A stretch of 64,000 bases of DNA from Tetragonia tetragonoides. Taxonomy: Eukaryota; Streptophyta; Magnoliopsida; Caryophyllales; Aizoaceae. Below, piece after piece: positions 27,401 through 33,453 of this stretch; position 1 is the stretch's first letter, and each line of letters opens with the position of its first letter. The notes under the pieces were generated by a model that did no database searches, was not told the origin of the DNA, and saw nothing but the letters and a program-made list of their open reading frames with translations. Both the position numbers and the translations under genes were made by a program. The stretch spans positions 8,714,001 through 8,778,000 of the forward strand of contig CM076147.1 of assembly GCA_038025085.1 (NCBI GenBank). Direction: 5' to 3'.

Positions 27401-28339
27401 ACAATATGGTTTGCCGTTTTTTGTAATCTGATCTAGTCTGAGATTCACCTGTCTGGATATGTCAGCAAGTCCAGGCCTCTGTAGAGCAAACAATGAATTT
27501 CTGGTTGCCAAATTAAGAATTAAGCTCAAAATCAACAAGCTACTTTATAGTTTTCACTCTGCAGGCTAACACATAAGCAAAAAGTCAGTGTTATCAGATC
27601 AGAGAGATCTCTAATCTAGGCATAGAAAAGTATTGAGAAGAGAATCAGTGGCCGCCAACACCAGTAATGGAAGACAGATGAGGAAAATACAAGTCAGGGT
27701 ACTACTTGATGGTTTTTTATTTGCTTGCATCTCCATTGGAGATTCTCCAACCCCCTAGGCCCATGTGTTTCCCTTTATGAAATCGCAAAAGAGAAATAGA
27801 GAAAGAAACAGGAAATAAAAAGGAGATGAGAAATTAAGAATACAGTGCTATCCAAGTTGTCATTTGCAACCAGAGCTGGCAAAAACTGACCCGACCCAAT
27901 GACCGACCCGAACCCGGCCCGCCACAAACCCGACCGAAACCCGACCCGACAAGATTCAAACCCGAAATGACCCGACCCGTTTTGACCCGAGACCGAAATG
28001 ACCTGACCTGAACCCGACCCGAACCCGAATGTTGTGAGACAAGATTTGTCAAACCTGTTGGGTAACCCGAAACCGAACCCGTATTTGCCCCGATGTATTC
28101 GACCTGTATTTGACCCGACCCGTATTTGACCGACCGAAACCCAACCCGACCGACCCGTTTGCCAGGTCTATTTGCAACCCTTTCACCAGGAAGAAGAAAC
28201 TCCATTATTAGCTGACTATTTCGGTTATGTGCAGGTTGTGAGCTTGCCAGCGAGGATTGACCCACTACATACATCTGCTGTTGTAAGCCTGCATGGTCGG
28301 CTCTTTGTGCGTGTTCCGTTTGATCGGTCGAGCACTTGA
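6214..28339 (+). CDS. ARID5: ARID domain protein with Hsp20/alpha-crystallin-like domain, 13 exons
   Basis: Coding exons: 6214-6597, 8158-8294, 8398-8437, 8995-9047, 9218-9263, 11217-11309, 18339-18461, 18589-18640, 18740-18809, 24278-24350, 24467-24517, 26051-26143, 28235-28339. They total 1320 nt, an unbroken 439 residues plus TGA, and every junction is in phase. Residues 1-128 are acidic and low-complexity with a Gly-Asn run. About 138-220 is the ARID DNA-binding fold ([59 protein letters not shown]). About 263-292 is the conserved [19 protein letters not shown] linker. About 337-437 is the Hsp20-like domain ([52 protein letters not shown]). Length and order match the plant ARID5/6 class; ARID3-type proteins share the C-terminus but are much longer. 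Role inferred from family: nuclear DNA-binding chromatin factor. Two donors are weak (GTGCAC at 6598, GTTGAG at 18810) but are required by phase. Confidence 0.95.
6358..6399 (+). repeat. In-frame GGCAAT hexamer run coding Gly-Asn
   Basis: Exon 1 of the ARID gene contains seven consecutive near-perfect GGCAAT hexamers that encode alternating Gly and Asn. A looser Asn-Ala/Asn-Val stretch (6457-6495) follows. Both lie in the low-complexity N-terminal region, outside any domain, and are likely length-polymorphic. Confidence 0.9.
6660..8110 (+). repeat. Degenerate ~55-bp minisatellite in ARID intron 1
   Basis: Intron 1 carries about eight diverged tandem units of roughly 50-60 bp. The consensus pieces are TTCATGTGCTAGTTTTGTT, GAAATTTGAGAGTTTG and TAGTACTACTTGAATTGAA. 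One unit lies at 6660-6700 and the rest at 7741-8110. The array is split by the inverted-repeat element at 6701-7740, which landed inside a unit. Confidence 0.8.
6698..7743. mobile_element. PIF/Harbinger-like MITE in ARID intron 1
   Basis: The left end TGGTCCGTTTGGATTCACC is mirrored imperfectly by the right end ending TATCCAAACGCACTC, and the similarity extends into TATTTGATTT. TAA trinucleotides flank both sides (6698-6700, 7741-7743), as for PIF/Harbinger insertions. The interior is AT-rich, with no transposase. The right-hand part is rich in short TTTGAAATT/AATTTCAAA inverted motifs. Confidence 0.65.
9264..11216 (+). other. ARID intron 5, non-coding
   Basis: This 1.95-kb intron starts GTATGCC and ends GTGCAG. 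It contains low-complexity purine stretches (10200-10260), a CT/GA-biased segment (10620-10900) and repeat debris near 9590-9690 (a CCCCCACCTTCTAAGAAGG block resembling one at 29019 in the LINE end). No reading frame looks protein-like. Confidence 0.6.
11689..12256. mobile_element. Inverted-repeat element in ARID intron 6
   Basis: CTTAGGGGCTTGTTCAGGGT plus the following GGGTTTAAGTT is mirrored by the right end, which reads ACTCAAACCCACCCCGAAGG followed by GGCCCTAAG. The interior has long GA-rich stretches on one strand. A second GGCCCTGTTCGG motif at 11733 suggests nesting or a duplicated end. The target duplication is unclear because the palindromic ends blur it. Confidence 0.45.
12449..12478 (+). 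repeat. (CT)n microsatellite
   Basis: A perfect CT run of about 15 units lies within a longer pyrimidine-rich stretch (12390-12530) in ARID intron 6. Confidence 0.9.
12604..12670 (-). mobile_element. SINE 3' fragment, reverse orientation
   Basis: A poly-T run is followed by AACATGGGTATCCAAGCTTT and TTCCCATGGGCCCTGAAG. This is the reverse complement of the 3' end of the SINE at 19501-19638 (CCCATGGGATTAGTCATGC, then ACCCATGTTACTT and poly-A). Only the 3' part is present. Confidence 0.55.
12702..13042 (-). mobile_element. 5'-truncated LINE, reverse orientation
   Basis: The element runs 13030 to 12714 on the minus strand and ends in poly-A (poly-T at 12713-12725 on the plus strand). It is bounded by a perfect target duplication TGCATTCTTCTT (12702-12713 and 13031-13042). 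The minus-strand sequence matches the LINE 3' end at 23040-23260, including the AAGGCAGCGGGCGCTTTTAA segment just ahead of the 3' untranslated region. Short target duplication, poly-A and 5' truncation are standard marks of LINE insertion. Confidence 0.85.
13541..13864 (+). other. Unassigned protein-like open frame in ARID intron 6
   Basis: A 107-codon open frame encodes a peptide of balanced, globular composition (for example [20 protein letters not shown], then [20 protein letters not shown] and [20 protein letters not shown]). It looks more like real coding sequence than nearby shadow frames do. I do not recognise the family and see no transposon domain in it. Upstream there is an AG at about 13530, and the frame ends in TAA. 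It could be a captured gene fragment, an alternative exon of the host gene, or part of an unrecognised element. Confidence 0.3.
14080..14446 (+). mobile_element. 5'-truncated LINE, sense orientation
   Basis: The translated segment [20 protein letters not shown], then [20 protein letters not shown] and [12 protein letters not shown] is the C-terminal zf-RVT end of the LINE also seen at 23010-23200. An untranslated tail and an A-run follow. Imperfect 16-bp target duplications flank it: GAAATTCAGTCATGTT (14080-14095) and GGAATTCAACCATGTT (14431-14446). It lies in ARID intron 6. Confidence 0.85.
14950..15092 (+). mobile_element. Diverged SINE copy
   Basis: The sequence parallels the SINE at 19501: a degenerate B-box-like GGGTTAAAACC, then GAAGGTTTTCCTGG, GGAATTAGTCATTACTTGG, CAAAACCTAGA and an A-rich end. 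It is more diverged than the 19501 copy, so probably older. It lies in ARID intron 6. Confidence 0.55.
16790..16990 (+). mobile_element. Decayed LINE 3' end
   Basis: The stretch reads in part like [11 protein letters not shown], then GCRS(L), echoing the [15 protein letters not shown] end of the LINEs at 14096 and 19764. The spacing to the untranslated tail is similar. Frame breaks and mismatches make this an old relic. Confidence 0.4.
17044..18338 (+). other. 3' part of ARID intron 6, non-coding
   Basis: It contains pyrimidine-rich and purine-rich stretches with overlapping shadow frames on both strands. At 17490 a GTGGTATCAGAATCAGACC string resembles an initiator-Met-tRNA primer site of copia elements, but I see no LTR or gag around it. 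The intron ends TTCTTTAG at 18338. Confidence 0.5.
19488..19651 (+). mobile_element. tRNA-derived SINE with flanking duplication
   Basis: The element (about 19501-19638) holds an RNA polymerase III B-box, GGTTCAAGTCC, then GGAGGTTTTCCTGG, CCCATGGGATTAGTCATGC and a terminal A-run. Imperfect target repeats flank it (TTTGTGTGTTCT at about 19489, TTTGTGAGTTTT at about 19640). The paralogous intron segment near 41170 passes straight through this point without the element, which confirms its limits. A convincing A-box was not found. Confidence 0.75.
19884..20470 (+). pseudogene. LINE endonuclease domain remnant
   Basis: The frame [19 protein letters not shown], then [30 protein letters not shown] contains the GDFN motif of apurinic-type endonucleases (exonuclease/endonuclease/phosphatase fold). 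After a frame change at about 20232 it continues as [29 protein letters not shown] and FRFENMW, including the S-D-H motif. In-frame stops occur at about 20286, 20380 and 20447. The N-terminal catalytic part is missing through 5' truncation. Confidence 0.8.
20719..21740 (+). pseudogene. LINE reverse transcriptase remnant
   Basis: Recognisable blocks include [60 protein letters not shown] (the F-x-K-A-Y-D-x-V-x-W block), [20 protein letters not shown] and [17 protein letters not shown]. The catalytic F-A-D-D box is altered to FTDEDTILF near 21640-21665, and GLRQGDPLS reads GLRQSDLLS. Blocks lie in different frames. The enzyme cannot be active. Confidence 0.85.
21828..21932 (+). repeat. 35-bp tandem repeat, three copies
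   Basis: Three consecutive 35-bp units that begin TACAATACAACAATGGCCTC and end TTCTTGGGGG start at 21828, 21863 and 21898. They appear essentially identical to each other and lie inside the dead LINE reverse transcriptase region. The middle of the unit (GGCCTCTTAACTTCTTGGGG) resembles the WPLNFLGV coding block common just after the reverse transcriptase core, so this looks like recent triplication of a native segment. Confidence 0.9.
22400..23210 (+). pseudogene. LINE zf-RVT C-terminal remnant
   Basis: Frames here include [32 protein letters not shown] and, after breaks, [29 protein letters not shown], typical of the zinc-binding region of plant LINE reverse transcriptases (C-x2-C, then H and C residues). 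The end [20 protein letters not shown] matches the LINE tails at 14096 and 13030. Stops and frame changes are frequent. Confidence 0.8.
24518..26050 (+). other. ARID intron 11, non-coding
   Basis: It starts GTAATG and ends GGTGATTCAG. AT-rich unique-looking sequence with no protein-like frame and no inverted-repeat element that I could delimit. Confidence 0.6.
26819..27306. mobile_element. Inverted-repeat MITE in ARID intron 12
   Basis: GGAAAATTTGGCAAAACCC, then TAAATTTACCAAGATTTGCT is mirrored at 27262-27306, giving imperfect inverted termini of about 45 bp. The interior has further symmetry (CCCTCATAAGGGCCTCATG near 26970 against CCCTCGTGAGGGCATG near 27141), so the whole 0.49-kb unit can fold back. 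A poly-G run lies at 27247-27260. The flanks (TTTGATTTT and TTTGCTTAG) are only partly alike, so the superfamily is uncertain. Confidence 0.75.
27863..28178. mobile_element. Miniature hAT element with CCCGACC-rich interior
   Basis: The element spans 27871-28170, begins CAGAGCTGGCAAAAACTGAC and ends GTTTGCCAGGTCTA, so the termini are inverted copies (x-AG-x-CTGGCAAA). A perfect 8-bp duplication TTTGCAAC flanks it (27863-27870, 28171-28178), the hAT size. The interior is almost wholly degenerate repeats of ACCCGACC/CCCGAACC. A second member lies at 56589-57077. It sits 64 bp before the last ARID exon. Confidence 0.85.
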
Positions 28340-28916
28340 ACACAGCCATCTGTGCACAGATCCTTTTGGTATTATTTTCCCAATGGATGTTAGAAGAGCA
28401 GAACAGTATTTTTAGGTGAGTATTTGAATTAGATTAGCTGACTTCTTGTGGTTAGGTTAGGCAACATAAGGGAGACATGATTTGAGCACAAATATGTAGC
28501 AGTGCAATTAAGAAATGGCTACCATCGGAAATGGCTGTAATGGAACTTGTAGCAGTGCAATCCACGATCCATGTAAAATGTAAATTCAAGTAGAAGAAAG
28601 TTACTTCTTTGCATCTTCTTTTCGTTGAATACATGAAAGCTGCCATATGCATATTCTTGAACTGAGTATACTTGCGATTCTCTGCTTCATTAATGGGTAG
28701 CACGGAGATGATCTTTGAGCACAATTTGTCCTTCCGCACTTGAACTAGATATAAATTAGGACTGATGATATTGACAAGGCAAGTTAATTGTCCTGTTGAA
28801 TAGAGGACTAGTTATCAAAGAACTAGATTGGTGCGCTGTGTGGTGTGGTGTGGTGTGCCATAATTGCTGATGCCATTGTTCCTAGATGTTGACTACAGTT
28901 TTTTGATCATCAGTAG
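28340..28916 (+). other. 3' untranslated and flanking region of the ARID gene
   Basis: It follows the TGA at 28337-28339. A short direct repeat GTAGCAGTGCAAT occurs at 28496 and 28548, and a GTGTGGTGTGGTGTGGTGTG run lies at about 28838. I could not place the poly-A site. The reverse-oriented LINE poly-T at 28917 bounds it. Confidence 0.4.
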
Positions 28917-29165
28917 ATTTTTTTTTTTGATAATTAAAGAGAACTTTATCGAAGATATGAGTCTCATACAAAGTTCTCAGAAGGCACTCTCCCCAAATAA
29001 GCATCATTGTCATATTCCCCCCACCTTCTAGGAAGGGTTGGGAAATAGGACACAATCATCTGCCTAGAGAGAGGCAGTACAACAAAAGCTACAAGCTAAA
29101 ATTGAACAGAATTAGAAAACACCACAGGGAGAGGGAGCACCCATGGGACTAAACTCACTCCTAAG

Positions 29166-29666
29166 TTACATCCATGCCAAAAACTCCTCATTCCTCCTCA
29201 CTCCTTGCTTAGCTAGATTGTCTGCAACAGAGTTGACGCTTCTCGGTTTGTGTATGATCTTGAATTGTGGCCACCAAGTCCGCATCGCCCTGATATAATT
29301 AAGAGCAAAACGCACACCCAACGGACCCTTCTGCGCTCCATTACACCATGATACAGCATTTAAGGAATCAGATTCAATGATTATATTGAAGTGTAGAAGC
29401 CACATCTTGCTCAAAGACAGCTCAAACGCTCTATAAATCGCCATTACTTCTGCTTGATTAATTTCATTATAATGAATGCGGCTGGAAAACAGGCATCTAA
29501 AGTTTCCATTCCATTCTCGTAACACACTCCCCATGGCACATTTTCCATCCTTACATGAAGCATCCACATTCCATTTAACTGTTCCCATTGATGGTGCTGA
29601 CCATTGTTCCGTCTTCATACATCTTGGCACTGACATATCTATCTTTAGGCAAAGAGGGTTACACAT
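29166..29666 (-). pseudogene. LINE RNase H domain
   Basis: A single open frame holds the plant LINE RNase H: KWNVDASCKDGKCAMGSVLR (first Asp), INQAEVMAIYRAFELSLSKM (Glu), IIIESDSLNAVSW (second Asp) and HKPRSVNSVADNLAKQG (the R-S-x-N-x-x-A-D tail). The acidic residues expected of the fold are all visible, so this domain is well preserved even though the element is truncated and broken upstream. It would nick RNA/DNA hybrids in an active element. No start codon of its own is expected. Confidence 0.85.
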
Positions 29667-29796
29667 TATCTCTTGAGGGCTGTAGGGACCAACCTTTGAT
29701 CCACCATCCCAACCTCAATAGCATAAGCTCAAAGATTTCATTTACATCACAACTCTTCTCACCAAATATTCTCGAATTTCGCTCTTTCCATACAGA

Positions 29797-30330
29797 TCAA
29801 GATAAGACAAACAGAAAAGTGACCCAAATCTTGTGAAAGAGTTTACCTGAGACTAAGGCACACCACTGATTATAGAACTCCATCGTCTCATATGGGGCAC
29901 ACCAACTCACACCCCATAGCTCTAGCCATCTCGTCCAAAGCTTCCTTGAGAACTGACAATGGATCAACAAGTGATGAGTATTTTCCGCTTCTACTTCACA
30001 TAGAACACACGCAGGGTCGGCAATCCCTTTGATTCCCATTTTCAACAATCGATCCTTAGTTTTCAATCTTCCCAAACACGCAAGCCATAAGAATACTTCA
30101 ACTTTCGGAGGAGCAAGGCCCTTCCAAACACCTTTCACTGACTCATAAGTAGTGTTTCCTTCACGCACGGCCATCTGTTTTCTAATGGACTTTATAGAAA
30201 ACAACCCTTTGTTATCAAAACTCCAGATGAGTCTATCATTTTCATTCGGATTGAGATGGACAAGATTCAGGATTGCAAAGAGCTCATCTTTCTGCTGTTT
30301 CTCGCATTCGAACATACTTCTTCTCCAGCT
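29797..30330 (-). pseudogene. LINE zf-RVT domain
   Basis: The frame contains DRLIWSFDNKGLFSIKSIRK, VWKGLAPPKVEVFLWLACLG, RLKTKDRLLKMGI and the zinc-binding CVLCEVEAENTHHLLIHCQF. That is the order of the plant LINE zf-RVT region (D-x-x-x-W-x-x-x-x-x-G-x-F-S-x-x-S, then P-x-K-x-x-x-F-x-W). It ends by frame break before the RNase H frame at 29666. Confidence 0.85.
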
Positions 30331-30599
30331 GAAATTCCAGTTTCATATATACCCGTCCCAAAAGCCCAAATCTTCTATGGTAGCGTCAGGCTCGTTAGAC
30401 AGAGAGAAGAGCCTCGGAAATTTCCTTTTTAGAGGCTCCGAACTAAGCCCGGGGTCGTGCCAGAATTTTGCAATATTTCCTTTTCCCACGTTTATTTTAC
30501 CAAACACTGGATGTCACCAACAACAACTTATGTTTAGAAAAGATGGAGGAGAACTTGGCGAACAGAATCCGATGTCCATGCCGGCGAGTCAGCTTAAAA

Positions 30600-30800
30600 C
30601 ACTGTCTTTACGCAACGAGTTTCCTTGACCGCTCTTCAAGAGATCGACTTTTGTTGAGGAAAAAATAAGCGAGCAATGGTAGTCAAAGAGAACTCGCTGT
30701 TAGTGATAACGTTTTACACTAACTCGCTGTCTCGGAGAGCGAGTTTATTGCACCAAACTCGATGTTCTAGAGAGCGACTTTTGCTGACCCAATCTCAAGT
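30600..30800 (+). repeat. Iterated short quasi-palindromes
   Basis: A hairpin-like motif recurs at least three times: AACTCGCTGTCTCGGAGAGC followed by GAGTT (30721-30745, perfect 8-bp arms AACTCGCT/AGCGAGTT), AACTCGATGTTCTAGAGAGC followed by GACTT (about 30756), and a looser GACCGCTCTTCAAGAGATCG (about 30628). A half-site AACTCGCTGTTAG lies at 30691. No gene context explains them. Confidence 0.55.
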
Positions 30801-31640
30801 TCGTGTAATACATTCTACAACTAGCTATTGCTCAACTTCCTGTCATACATTCTACAGCCTCATCAATGGGGGCGATTCACATACTAGCAATCCATAGGTA
30901 TCAAAAAAACATATTTTAATCCAATCAATACAGTTACAAAGCAATAACGTACATTACGTCCTAATACCAAGTTAAATAACGTAATCCATTGACATAAATT
31001 CAAAAGATGTCAAATACATCAAGAACGACATACGTCCGAAAAACATAGTGAAACACGACACTTTAATTACAATTCGAACAATATGGAGAGAGTAAAAGAA
31101 TAAGCTTCGGATCACTTTGATCTCCGTCTTCTTTTGTACTTGATGATTCTTCGACTATTATGGGTAATGCTCCGCTGATCTGGGGCGTCGATTGTAAGGA
31201 ATAATAGGAGAGATCATAGTAAAAGGGCGCAAGGAGACAAAAATGAAGGAGATGTTGAAGAAGCTATCTCAATGATGGTGATGGTGTAGAAGGTAGTGGA
31301 AGTGGAGTGGACATGTTCGGTGTTGATGATGCAAATGGTGGAGAAAGAAAGGAAGATTGAGGTGATGGTTAATGATGATGCAAAGGGTGGTGGGGGTGGA
31401 GGCCGTGTCAATTTAACTTCGTCTAAGCACACAATAAATGATCCAAGTACTTTGCTGATGGCCGATATGGCTTCTGGTGGAGATACTGGACTAATATTAT
31501 CAAGCGGGCCAGAGCGAAAATCAAACATCAACTCTACATAAAGTCGCGCCAATATCCAAATCAAAATATCTTCAACATCAAATATATAAATAAGGGACTT
31601 TGTTGAAGATATCAATTTTTAAGGATCATACCTCATTGCA
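30801..31640. other. Non-coding intergenic DNA with weak overlapping frames
   Basis: Frames of about 80-130 codons overlap on opposite strands at 31214-31615. Their composition (GGGGGG, repeated S and T) follows from GGTGG-type simple sequence. I cannot support a gene. Nothing else stands out. Confidence 0.5.
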
Positions 31641-32340
31641 AGGAGTGGGTAAATAGCTCTCAATCTACAAACATAAAACAAGTACAACCTTTTAGAACAG
31701 CTAAACGTTTTAGAATTCACAAAATGGATTGAGGGTAAACATTATTAAAGATCCTACATCACCAAATAAACCATGCAGATCTAGAGACTAATAAGGAGAG
31801 GAGCTCTACTGCAAACATAAACGATTACAATATTTAGGTTAACATTATTAAAGATCCTACCTCACCAAATAAACCATGTAGATCTAGAGACTAATCAGGA
31901 TATGAGCTCTCAATCTGCAAACATAAACGATTACAACCTTTTGGATTTACTCCCTCCGTTCTTTTTTCTCCTACCCACTTCTTTTTGCACGGAGTTTAAT
32001 GAGAGTTCTTTTGGAACAAAAATTCATTATTTGCCCTTACTTTAACATGAGAGAGTGTGTGAGTTAGTATTGGGTTGGAAAGTAATGATGACAAGAAAAA
32101 GTAAGGATAAATGAGACTTTTAGTACTCAAAATATTACTATAAATGAAAGTGGGGTAGGAGAAAAAAGAACGGAGGGAGTAAAACTTTTAAAATTCGCAA
32201 AACGATTGGAGATAAATATTATTAAGATGCTACCTCTTTAAGGAGATCATGAAACACCTGACTATAATCAGTACTTACTTTTAGAATTCTAAACGTTTTA
32301 GAACTCACAAAATATATTGAGGGTAAATATTACTACTGAG
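31640..32340 (+). repeat. Degenerate tandem repeats of ~100 bp, split by a MITE
   Basis: Two close copies (about 31738-31835 and 31840-31937) share AACATTATTAAAGATCCTAC, CACCAAATAAACCATG, AGATCTAGAGACTAAT and GCAAACATAAACGATTACAA. Weaker copies of parts (CAAACATAAA, TTTTAGAA, ACGTTTTAGAA(T/C)TCACAAAAT, GGGTAAA(C/T)ATTA) lie at 31655-31740 and 32185-32335. A Stowaway MITE at 31948-32181 interrupts the series. Confidence 0.75.
31948..32181. mobile_element. Stowaway-like MITE
   Basis: It begins TACTCCCTCCGTTCTTTTTT and ends with the inverted copy (AAAAAAGAACGGAGGGAGTA). The outer TA pairs are the expected target dinucleotide. It is 234 bp, with long imperfect inverted halves (TTTTCTCCTACCCACTT against AAGTGGGGTAGGAGAAAA) and no coding capacity. 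Confidence 0.9.
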
Positions 32341-33297
32341 AAGAGAGTAAAAAAAACTTCAATCTGCATTTGAGAACTTTTGACTTATTCTTAATCTCCA
32401 AGATAATCTATGCTTATCATAATCTGTGCAACTTCAATCATGCCTAATTTGTTGCACATTTGTTGTACATTTATTGCATATGCACTACAGAATTGAGGAG
32501 TGGGAGGGACAGAGTTAGTTATATCTAAGAGTCTTGTATTATTATTTTTGGCAATTGATCATTCATGACTTTTCTAAATCTACACGAATGATCCAAATGA
32601 TACACAAAAATACTAAATTGTCTCAAAATATAATTATTTACAATTTCATATTAAATTTGTATATTTTAAGACCTACACTAAACCAAACCTGACACAACCC
32701 AACACGACCCAACACGACCTATTTGACAACTCCAAATGTAGTCGCAAGATTCCAGTAGCTTCCAGTGTTTTTCTTTATTCTGATTCTCTTCAGCCATCTC
32801 CTTTTCTTTTTTTTTCCTTGTTTAGATGGGATGCTGAATGAAAAAACAAGAGCTTGAAACGTAACAACGTAAGGTAGGTTGAGAAATTAAAAAACTGTTG
32901 GTAGTGGTTGAAAGCTCAATTAATTCCATATTCAAAAGTGTTATTGTTATTTCAATCATGGCCAAATTTAGAAGCTGCAACAACAACATTGGATTGAGTA
33001 GTTTCTTTTCCATTTCCTTTTGTTTTAGCTTATTTGTGGCACCATACCTGCTTTGCAACTTTAGAATGAGGAAGAATGTGTGAGCTTAGCTTAGGAAATT
33101 GACGATTTGAGTGAGAAACAGAGGAAACGCGCGTCATTTAATTTGCCACATTTGTATCTTGTTTGGGTTATTTGCTCTCCCCAACCGACCAACCCCCTAT
33201 TTACACTTTTCCCAACAATTTCATGTTTGGCTGAAATACAATTGTTAAGGTTTTCGGATTTTTGAATGTCTTTTGGCGCTTGACCAAGAGCTGACAT
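32340..33297. other. Non-coding intergenic DNA
   Basis: AT-rich with no supportable gene. Around 32680-32735 there is a short ACACAACCCAACACGACCC stretch similar in flavour to the CCCGACC repeats of the hAT elements, but without recognisable ends. Confidence 0.5.
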
Positions 33298-33453
33298 TAT
33301 AGACACCCAAATTTTGACCTACCGTTTTATGTACATAATTCGTCCATTTGGCGAATATTTTCTGTTAATATTATACTTTTCATAATTAATATCCATGCTA
33401 CTATTATTTTGTACGTAAAAAGAATTAATTGGATTTATCTTTGATTCTTTTTT

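Larger units (their letters stand above)
28917..30500 (-). mobile_element. 5'-truncated LINE with RNase H, reverse orientation
   Basis: On the minus strand the order is a late reverse-transcriptase linker (FWHDPGLSSEPLKRKFPRLF at about 30460), zf-RVT, RNase H, an untranslated tail and poly-A (poly-T at 28917-28928). The linker is broken by a TGA where the family normally has Trp, just before NWNFSWRR. It lies 0.6 kb beyond the ARID gene and converges on it. I could not find a matching target duplication, so the upper limit is approximate. This lineage differs from the LINE in intron 9, which has no RNase H. Confidence 0.85.

Noticed and set aside
27834..28349. A 171-codon minus-strand frame overlapping the last ARID exon
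   Set aside because: Most of it is the CCCGACC repeat interior of the hAT element (Gly-Ser-Gly-Arg-Val runs), and it lies antisense to a real exon.
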